Shown one piece after another: positions 57,083 to 64,000 of a DNA stretch of 64,000 nt. Source of the stretch: Streptosporangium becharense (lineage in GTDB: Bacteria; Actinomycetota; Actinomycetes; Streptosporangiales; Streptosporangiaceae); the NCBI RefSeq assembly GCF_014204985.1, contig NZ_JACHMP010000001.1:2294001-2358000 (forward strand). Reading direction: 5' to 3'. The translations under genes were made by a program, and so were the position numbers. A model generated the notes under the pieces. It worked only from the letters and a program-made list of their open reading frames with translations, ran no database searches and was not told where the DNA came from. Position 1 is the first letter of the stretch. The number at the start of each line of letters is the position of its first letter.

Positions 57083-58369
57083 ATGATCCACAGAATCCTC
57101 GCCGCCGAACTGCCACGGCACATCGGCCACCACGTCCGCCTCGCCGGCTGGCTGCACCGCCGCCGCGAGCTGAAGTCCGTCTCCTTCCTCGTCGTTCGCG
57201 ACCGCTCCGGACTCGCCCAGGCGGTGCTCCACGAGCCGGTCGCGATCCCCGAGGAAACCGTCGTCGAGCTCACCGGCACGGTGGTCGCGAACCCGCAGGC
57301 GCCGGGCGGCGCCGAACTGGCCTCCCCCGCCGTGCGCGTGCTCTCCGAGGCGGTGGAAGCGCCGCCGTTCGACCTGTACCGGCCCGGCGTCCCGGCCGCG
57401 CTGCCGACCGTCCTCGACCACGCCCCGGTCGCGTTGCGCCACCCCCGGCTGCGGGCGCCGTTCGAGATCGCTGCCGCCGGAGTCGCCGGGTTCCGGGCGG
57501 CGCTCGACGAACTGGGCTTCACCGAGACGCAGACCCCGAAGATCGTGGGCACCGCCACCGAGTCCGGCGCGAACGTCTTCGGCATCGACTATTTCGGCCG
57601 CCCCGCCTTCCTCGCCCAGTCACCGCAGTTCTTCAAGCAGGCCCTGGTCGGGGTCTTCGAACGGGTCTACGAGGTCGGACCGGTCTTCCGGGCCGAACCG
57701 CACGACACCGCGCGACACCTGGCCCAGTACACGAGCCTGGACGCCGAGCTGGGCTTCATCGACGACCACCGCGACGTGATGGCCGTGCTCACCCGCGCGC
57801 TGGCCGGCATGCACGCCGCCGCGACCGAACGCGCCGGGGACGCGCTGGCCCTGCTGGGAGTGGAGCCGCCACGGGTACCCGAGGAGATCCCGGCGATCCA
57901 CTTCGCCGACGCGCAGGAACTGCTGGCCCGGATGACCGGGGAGGACCCGCGCGGAGAACCCGACCTCGCTCCCGCCCACGAGCGGTGGCTGGGCGAGTGG
58001 GCACTGCGTGAGCACGGCTCGGAGTTCTTGTTCGTCACCGGCTACCCGATGGTCAAGCGTCCCTTCTACACCCACCCCGACCCCGAGCGGCCGGAGTTCT
58101 CCCGGAGCTTCGACCTGCTCTTCCGGGGGCTGGAGCTGGTGACCGGCGGACAGCGTCTGCACCGGCACTCCGACTACCTGGCGGCGCTCACCGCGCGGGG
58201 CGACGACCCGGAGGCGTACGCCGGCTACCTGGCGGCCTTCGCCCACGGCATGCCCCCGCACGGCGGCTTCGCCATCGGGCTGGAACGCTGGACCTCCCGC
58301 CTGACCGGCGCCGCCAACATCCGGCAGACCACGCTGTTCCCGCGTGACCTGCACCGGCTCAGCCCATGA
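57083..58369 (+). CDS. aspS2: Archaeal-type, probably non-discriminating, aspartyl-tRNA synthetase
   Basis: A 428-residue class II synthetase charging tRNA-Asp (and perhaps tRNA-Asn). It is about 160 residues shorter than bacterial AspRS because it lacks the GAD insertion, like archaeal/eukaryotic AspRS. The anticodon-binding OB-fold occupies about 1-100. Motif 2 is VGPVFRAEPHDT near 190, and motif 3 is GGFAIGLERW near 400. In the OB-fold, His25 and Pro74 align by eye with the His/Pro pair of non-discriminating AspRS rather than the Trp/Lys of discriminating ones. ATG 57083 is chosen because AAGGA lies 5 nt upstream. The T-box leader supports starvation control. Confidence 0.88.
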   Translation: MIHRILAAELPRHIGHHVRLAGWLHRRRELKSVSFLVVRDRSGLAQAVLHEPVAIPEETVVELTGTVVANPQAPGGAELASPAVRVLSEAVEAPPFDLYRPGVPAALPTVLDHAPVALRHPRLRAPFEIAAAGVAGFRAALDELGFTETQTPKIVGTATESGANVFGIDYFGRPAFLAQSPQFFKQALVGVFERVYEVGPVFRAEPHDTARHLAQYTSLDAELGFIDDHRDVMAVLTRALAGMHAAATERAGDALALLGVEPPRVPEEIPAIHFADAQELLARMTGEDPRGEPDLAPAHERWLGEWALREHGSEFLFVTGYPMVKRPFYTHPDPERPEFSRSFDLLFRGLELVTGGQRLHRHSDYLAALTARGDDPEAYAGYLAAFAHGMPPHGGFAIGLERWTSRLTGAANIRQTTLFPRDLHRLSP

Positions 58370-58379
58370 CGTTCTGAGA

Positions 58380-58416
58380 ACCGCCGCGCACCCGGGGAGA
58401 ACCGGTGCGCGGCGGT
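58380..58416. terminator. Hairpin between convergent aspS2 and rlmN
   Basis: Perfect 13-bp arms ACCGCCGCGCACC (58380-58392) and GGTGCGCGGCGGT (58404-58416) with an 11-nt loop, 11 nt after the aspS2 stop. There is no T-run; it probably acts as a bidirectional terminator. Confidence 0.6.
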
Positions 58417-58485
58417 CGCGGCCGGGTGCCGGGTAGGGCTCTGCACCGGGCGGGTCGGGTGCCGGCGGAGCGGAGGCTGCTCGGG

Positions 58486-59610
58486 CTACTCGGCGGCGGC
58501 GAGCTGGCCGCAGGCACCGTCGATCTCACGGCCCCGGGTGTCCCGGACCGTCACCGGAACACCGTGGAACTCCAGCCGGCGGACGAAGGCCCGCTCGTCC
58601 TCCGGCCGGGAGGCGGTCCACTTCGAACCCGGGGTCGGATTGAGCGGGATCAGGTTGACGTGCACGAGCTTGTTCCTGACCAGCTTGCCGAGCAGGTCCG
58701 CCCGCCACTCCTGGTCGTTGATGTCCTTGATCAGCGCATACTCGATGGAGACCCGGCGCTTGGTCTTCGCGGCGTAATCCCAGGCCGCGCCGAGGACCTC
58801 GGCGACCTTCCACCGGGTGTTGATCGGCACCAGGGTGTCACGGAGCTCGTCGTCCGGGGCGTGCAACGACAGCGCCAGCGTCACCGACAGCCCCTCGTCG
58901 GCGAGCTTGCCGATCGCGGGGACCAGGCCGACCGTGGAGACGGTGATGCCGCGCGCGGAGATGCCCAGGCCGCTCGGAGACGGCTCGACCAGCCGGCGCA
59001 CCGCGCCGATCACGGCCTTGTAGTTGGCCAGCGGCTCGCCCATGCCCATGAAGACCACGTTGCTCACCCGGCCGGGACCACCCGGGACCTCACCGGCCGC
59101 CAGCGCCCGTGCTCCCGCGACGACCTGCTCGACGATCTCGGCGGTGCTCATGTTGCGGGTCAGCCCGGCCTGGCCGGTGGCGCAGAACGGGCAGTTCATC
59201 CCGCAACCCGCCTGGGACGACACGCACATGGTGGCGCGGTCGGGATAACGCATGAGGACCGACTCGACCAGCGCGCCGTCGAACAGCCGCCACAGCGTCT
59301 TGCGGGTGGTGCCGCCGTCGGTCGTCAGCTCCCGCACCGAGGTCAGCAGCTTGGGGAAGAGCGCGGTGGCGAACTTCTCCCGGGCCGCGGCCGGCAGCTC
59401 GGTCATGCGCTCGGGGTCACCGTTGAGCTTCTCGAAGTAGTGCCTGGAGAGCTGGTCGGCACGGAACGGCTTCTCGCCGAGCTCCGCGACCGCGGCCCGG
59501 CGCTCGGCCATGGTCAGATCGGCCAGGTGGCGGGCGGGCTTGGCCCGGCGCGGCGCCACGAAGGTGAGCTGGCCGGGTACGGGAGCCCCGGACGGGCTGG
59601 CAGTCGACAA
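58486..59610 (-). CDS. rlmN: 23S rRNA/tRNA adenine-C2 methyltransferase RlmN
   Basis: A 374-residue radical-SAM methyltransferase that methylates A2503 of 23S rRNA and A37 of some tRNAs. The radical-SAM motif [11 protein letters not shown] (CxxxCxxC) is near residue 128, [10 protein letters not shown] follows, and the second catalytic Cys is in DGACGQL at the C-terminus. Start TTG 59610 is supported by GAGAAGG 8 nt upstream; the frame extends further to 59679. The position beside cdsA/frr is the usual actinobacterial order. Confidence 0.93.
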   Translation of the reverse strand: MSTASPSGAPVPGQLTFVAPRRAKPARHLADLTMAERRAAVAELGEKPFRADQLSRHYFEKLNGDPERMTELPAAAREKFATALFPKLLTSVRELTTDGGTTRKTLWRLFDGALVESVLMRYPDRATMCVSSQAGCGMNCPFCATGQAGLTRNMSTAEIVEQVVAGARALAAGEVPGGPGRVSNVVFMGMGEPLANYKAVIGAVRRLVEPSPSGLGISARGITVSTVGLVPAIGKLADEGLSVTLALSLHAPDDELRDTLVPINTRWKVAEVLGAAWDYAAKTKRRVSIEYALIKDINDQEWRADLLGKLVRNKLVHVNLIPLNPTPGSKWTASRPEDERAFVRRLEFHGVPVTVRDTRGREIDGACGQLAAAE

Positions 59611-59669
59611 GTCCAACGCCTTCTCTCGACGGTTACTCGAAGCGGTGCTCTGATCTAGAGTCCGGAGGT

Positions 59670-60752
59670 GTGGCGACAATCCGCCCCGCCGGAGAGCGGG
59701 GAGACGGCGTCGAGGTGGTGTTCGTCGACGTCAACCCCTACGGGAGCCGAACCCTGACGGTCGAACGCGACGAAACCTCCTCGGTAGCTTACCTGTGCGG
59801 GCCCGGAGGCACGGTGCACGGAGCCACCTGGCTCGCCAACCACGGCCCGGCCCCGGACGAGATCGACCAGGAGCGTCTGAACGCGCAGCTGCCCCCGACA
59901 CTCCCCGGGCCGCACACCCGGCACCCCGGCGGCAGACCGCATCTGGGCCCGCTGCGAGCACTCTGGTTCGAGGAGGGCGACGGCGTCGCCCTGTACGAGA
60001 ACGACGAGCTGCTCGCCGTCATTCCTGGCTGGGCGGATCCGCGACGCGGCATACCCGGCTACTCCCGCGACGCCCTGGGCGAAACCCCCTTCGCGTGGCC
60101 CCTGGAGGAAGCCCACGACGAACTGACACCCAGACTGACCAGGGCACGTGCCTACTGGGACTGGCGCGGCACGGACGGCGCGTGGGCGTCGTACCAGCAG
60201 TTCGTGATGGGCCACCTCGACCGCGAACTCGGCTCTCCGGGCAGGTTCTGGGACGCCGGAGGCGGCCGGCTGCCCGCCGTCGGCGTCACCGAGCGCCCGC
60301 CGGAGCGCGGCAGGGACCACACCGTCCTGTCCACGGTCGGGATGAGCTGCCAGCGGATGCCCACCGTGGAGCAGTACGTCGACCGGCCCGACGACCAGGC
60401 CCGGGTGGAGCTCGTCGCGGCCACCTCGGGCGACCCCCGCGAGGCGGCCCGGTTGTTCCTGTGGCTGGGGCAGTACCCGTGGCACTCGGTCACCTGGCTG
60501 GGCCACGGTCACACCGCCACGTGGTACCACCGGCCGGAGACCTTCCCGCTCGGCCCCGCCTACGGCGGCGTGATGATGCTGGCCGGGCTCCCGGGCCTGC
60601 CCGACCTGTCGGGTTTCTCCTTCGGCGGGGACGCCGTACGGTGGCTCTGGCTCGTCCCCGTCACACCGGACGAACTACGCCTGGCCGCCGCCGAGGGTCA
60701 CCGGGCGCTGCTGCCCCGATTATCCGCCGAGCGGCTCACCCGTGCGGGATGA
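59670..60752 (+). CDS. SUFU-domain protein with N-terminal extension
   Basis: A 360-residue protein. About 145-360 matches the suppressor-of-fused (SUFU) fold: [40 protein letters not shown], and [22 protein letters not shown] near the end. The first 145 residues are a separate unclassified region with [21 protein letters not shown]. Bacterial SUFU domains are often immunity proteins of polymorphic toxins, but no toxin is adjacent. GTG 59670 lies 1 nt after GGAGGT, so translation may be leaderless (TAGAGT at 59656-59661 is a possible -10); GTG 59715 is an alternative start. Confidence 0.7.
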   Translation: MATIRPAGERGDGVEVVFVDVNPYGSRTLTVERDETSSVAYLCGPGGTVHGATWLANHGPAPDEIDQERLNAQLPPTLPGPHTRHPGGRPHLGPLRALWFEEGDGVALYENDELLAVIPGWADPRRGIPGYSRDALGETPFAWPLEEAHDELTPRLTRARAYWDWRGTDGAWASYQQFVMGHLDRELGSPGRFWDAGGGRLPAVGVTERPPERGRDHTVLSTVGMSCQRMPTVEQYVDRPDDQARVELVAATSGDPREAARLFLWLGQYPWHSVTWLGHGHTATWYHRPETFPLGPAYGGVMMLAGLPGLPDLSGFSFGGDAVRWLWLVPVTPDELRLAAAEGHRALLPRLSAERLTRAG

Positions 60753-60837
60753 CCCGAGCCACCGGGCCACCGCTCGCACCAGTCGTCGAACCGCCGTTCG
60801 GACAGCCCCGTGCAGATCTCCCGTGCACCACCGCTCG

Positions 60838-60905
60838 GCGCCACCACCGGGCCACCGTTCAGACCAGCCGTCATGCGCCACCACCGGGCCACCGTTCAGA
60901 CCAGC
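60838..60905. repeat. 31-bp direct repeat at the cdsA 3' end
   Basis: GCGCCACCACCGGGCCACCG plus 11 further identical bases occurs at 60838-60868 and 60875-60905, period 37 bp; a third degenerate copy is near 60757-60783. The second copy covers the cdsA stop codon. It appears to be local slippage in low-complexity DNA between convergent genes. Confidence 0.65.
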
Positions 60906-61720
60906 AGAGCCAGCAGGATCCAGACCGGGATCACCGCCGCCACCAATGAGTCGAGACGGTCCATCATGCCGCCGTGACCGGGCAGCACACTGCTCATGTC
61001 CTTGACACCGAGGTCGCGCTTGATCACCGACTCGACCAGGTCGCCGAGTGTCGCGAAGACCACCACGACCGCACCGATCAGCACACCCTTCCACACGTCC
61101 GCCCCCAGCAGCCACGCCACCAGCCAGCCACCCACCGCCATGCAGGCCAGCGCCGACCCGGCGAAGCCTTCCCAGGTCTTCTTCGGGCTGATCACCGGGG
61201 CCATCTTGTGCTTACCGAGGGAGATCCCGGCGAAGTACCCGCCGATGTCGCTGGCGACCGTGGTGGCGATGAAGACGACCACCTGGTCCGCGCCTTCCTG
61301 CGGATGGGCCAGCAGCAACGTCACGAACCCGGCGAGCAACGAGGGGTAGACGACGACCAGGACGGTCGCGGCGGCATCACGGACGTACCCCTCGGTCCCT
61401 TGGAACATCCGCCACGTCAGCAGGACGAGCACGGTCATCGCGAAGACGCCGACCAGCCAGGAAGTGCCGCCCCAGTAGGCGCCGGTGAGCATGCCGGCCA
61501 TGCCTGCCAGAACCGGGACCAGCGGAACGTTGATCTCCCTTTCGGCGAACGACCGGACCAGCTCGGTCACGCCGAGCCCCACCGCGGCGATGATCACCGC
61601 AAGGAAGAGCTCCTTTACGAAGTAGAGAGAGAAGATGATGACCAGGGCCAGGCCGAGCCCCACCGCCACCGCGACGGGAAGGTTCCGGCCGGTACGGCTA
61701 CTGCCCGCCACGGGTTCCAC
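60896..61720 (-). CDS. cdsA: Phosphatidate cytidylyltransferase
   Basis: A 274-residue membrane enzyme forming CDP-diacylglycerol from phosphatidate and CTP. About eight helices; the signature SPKKTWEGFAGS near residue 185 and GDLVESVIKRDLGVKDMSSVLPGHGGMMDRLDS at the C-terminus include the metal-binding acidic residues. GTG 61720 is chosen for AGGA 6 nt upstream; ATG 61738 is an alternative. It follows frr in the same direction. Confidence 0.93.
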   Translation of the reverse strand: MEPVAGSSRTGRNLPVAVAVGLGLALVIIFSLYFVKELFLAVIIAAVGLGVTELVRSFAEREINVPLVPVLAGMAGMLTGAYWGGTSWLVGVFAMTVLVLLTWRMFQGTEGYVRDAAATVLVVVYPSLLAGFVTLLLAHPQEGADQVVVFIATTVASDIGGYFAGISLGKHKMAPVISPKKTWEGFAGSALACMAVGGWLVAWLLGADVWKGVLIGAVVVVFATLGDLVESVIKRDLGVKDMSSVLPGHGGMMDRLDSLVAAVIPVWILLALLV

Positions 61721-61794
61721 AGGGGGTCCTACTTTCATGCATACACAAAATCCCTGCCCCGTACGGACGACCCGCACGGGACAAGGATCATGGC

Positions 61795-62352
61795 TCAAAC
61801 CTCGAGCAGCTCGGCTTCCTTGTGCTTGAGCAGTTCGTCGATCTTGGCGACGTGCCTCTGGGTGAGGTCGTCGAGCTCCTTCTCCGCCCGGCGGACATCG
61901 TCCTCGCCCGCCTCGCCGTCCTTGACCATCTTGTCGAGGATCTCCTTGGCGTGGCGGCGGATGTTACGCACGGAGACCCTGGACTGCTCCGCCTTGTTCC
62001 GGGCGACCTTGATGTACTCCTTGCGGCGCTCCTCCGACAGCTCGGGGAAGGCCACCCGGATGACCTGGCCATCGTTGCCGGGGTTCACGCCGAGGTCCGA
62101 GTTGCGGATCGCCTTCTCGATCGCGGCCATCGAGCTCTTGTCGAACGGCTGGATGACGACCATGCGCGCCTCGGGCACATGGAACGAGGCAAGCTGCTGA
62201 ATGGGGGTGGGCGTACCGTAATACTCGGCGGTGATCTTGTTGAACATCGATGGGGTGACCCGGCCCGTACGGATGCCGGCGAAGTCCTCCTTCGCCACCG
62301 ACACGGCCTTCTCCATCTTTTCCTCGGCTTCGAGGAGGGTCTCGTCGATCAC
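61795..62352 (-). CDS. frr: Ribosome recycling factor
   Basis: A 185-residue RRF that splits post-termination ribosomes with EF-G. Conserved marks: [22 protein letters not shown] near residue 20, [28 protein letters not shown], and [15 protein letters not shown] near 130. The GTG start at 62352 follows AGGGAG. Length is normal. It is downstream of pyrH but separated from it by a repeat block of nearly 400 bp. Confidence 0.97.
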   Translation of the reverse strand: MIDETLLEAEEKMEKAVSVAKEDFAGIRTGRVTPSMFNKITAEYYGTPTPIQQLASFHVPEARMVVIQPFDKSSMAAIEKAIRNSDLGVNPGNDGQVIRVAFPELSEERRKEYIKVARNKAEQSRVSVRNIRRHAKEILDKMVKDGEAGEDDVRRAEKELDDLTQRHVAKIDELLKHKEAELLEV

Positions 62353-62371
62353 AGCGGCTCCCTGTCTCCTG

Positions 62372-62745
62372 GTCGCTCACCACTCCTCACTCGCTTCGCG
62401 GCACGTTTCTGCATCGCACACCGCTCAGCTCGCTACGTCGGGCTCGCTCCCTGTCTTCTCGGTCGCTCACCATCCTCACGCACTTCGCGGCACGTTTCTG
62501 CATCGCACACCGCTCAGCTCGCTACGTCGGGCTCGCTTCCTGCCTATCGGTCGCTCACCGCTCCTCACTCACTTCGCGGCACACTCCTACGTCGCGCACC
62601 ACTCCGCTCGCTACGTCGGGCTCGCTTCCTGCCTTCTCGGTCACTCACCATCCTCACGCACTTCGCGTTACGTCACCGCCCGGAGACCCGTGCCGGGCCG
62701 CCACGGTGACGTAACGCTCAGTTCGCTGCGTCAGGCTCGCTCCCG
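62372..62745. repeat. About 90-bp tandem repeat block between pyrH and frr
   Basis: Three near-identical units start at 62372 (90 bp), 62462 (88 bp) and 62550 (90 bp), each beginning GTCRCTCACC and including TCGCTACGTCGGGCTCGCTYCCTG; a diverged fourth unit starts at 62640. The units are more A/T-rich and pyrimidine-rich than the surrounding DNA. No gene lies here. They are not CRISPR-like (no unique spacers). Confidence 0.8.
62665..62717. terminator. Large hairpin in the fourth repeat unit, downstream of pyrH
   Basis: Outer arms GCGTTACGTCACC (62665-62677) and GGTGACGTAACGC (62705-62717), with an inner GCCCGG/CCGGGC stem (62678-62683/62693-62698), form a long cruciform-like structure about 30 bp after the pyrH stop. 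It may terminate pyrH transcription before frr. No T-run is present. Confidence 0.5.

Positions 62746-64000
<1,255 letters not shown>

Noticed and set aside
62372-62745. CRISPR array
   Set aside because: Units are about 90 bp direct tandem repeats without unique spacers, and no cas genes are present.

Overview
The window reads as a chromosome segment of a high-GC actinomycete, most likely a Streptosporangiaceae-type organism (Streptosporangium/Nonomuraea relatives). The evidence is strong G/C preference at third codon positions, many GTG/TTG starts, dense LacI/Lrp regulation, secreted multidomain chitinases, and the conserved actinobacterial block tsf-pyrH-frr-cdsA-rlmN at the right end. No rRNA, tRNA, CRISPR array, prophage or intact insertion sequence was seen; one decayed IS630-type transposase fragment lies near 29.1 kb. 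The placement is inferred from gene content, not from a database search.

Layout. (1) 0.1-10.9 kb is a respiratory nitrogen-oxide island: a membrane-fused copper nitrite reductase (nirK-like), a small CopD-like membrane protein, and narGHJI. At least four DosR/DevR-box-like palindromes flank it: one in the divergent region near 0.2 kb, one before the nirK-like gene, and a tandem pair 21 bp apart before narG. (2) 11-28 kb holds mostly single genes and short operons: PhzF-like enzyme, polyprenol-type glycosyltransferase, two secreted GH18 chitinases with a CsnR-like operator, two overlapping CxxCxGxG microproteins, LysE exporter, TspO, DedA, a DMT-transporter/GT4/DUF998 operon, an acyl-ACP desaturase behind two inverted repeats, and a divergent MFS exporter/LacI pair with a 28-bp perfect palindrome. 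(3) 28-35 kb holds a repeat-bearing secreted protein, a DUF418 protein, a ferredoxin-reductase-type flavoprotein and a PEP-synthase/rifampin-phosphotransferase-like enzyme. (4) 35-42 kb is a sugar (fructose-like) regulon: a binding protein-permease-ATPase-LacI operon divergent from a PfkB kinase and an acyl-CoA synthetase, with two identical 14-bp LacI operators between them. (5) 42-54 kb runs from a CPA2 antiporter through a second DUF418 protein and a hydrolase lacking its nucleophile to a polyamine uptake/catabolism cluster (PotABCD-like ABC importer, aminobutyraldehyde dehydrogenase, PuuB-like oxidase, divergent Lrp regulator). (6) 54.5-64 kb holds a DivIVA-like protein, a two-gene ABC exporter, a T-box-controlled second aspartyl-tRNA synthetase, rlmN, a SUFU-domain protein, and cdsA, frr, pyrH and tsf with a tandem-repeat block between frr and pyrH.

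How it works together. The first island predicts nitrate to nitrite to NO respiration under hypoxia/NO control; no NO reductase, narK or DosRS is in the window. The sugar and polyamine loci look like self-contained uptake-plus-catabolism regulons with local regulators. The most unusual elements are the DosR-box architecture of the denitrification genes, the T-box/archaeal-type AspRS pair, the CxxCxGxG microprotein pair, a small overlapping ORF between narG and narH, and the nucleophile-less hydrolase.
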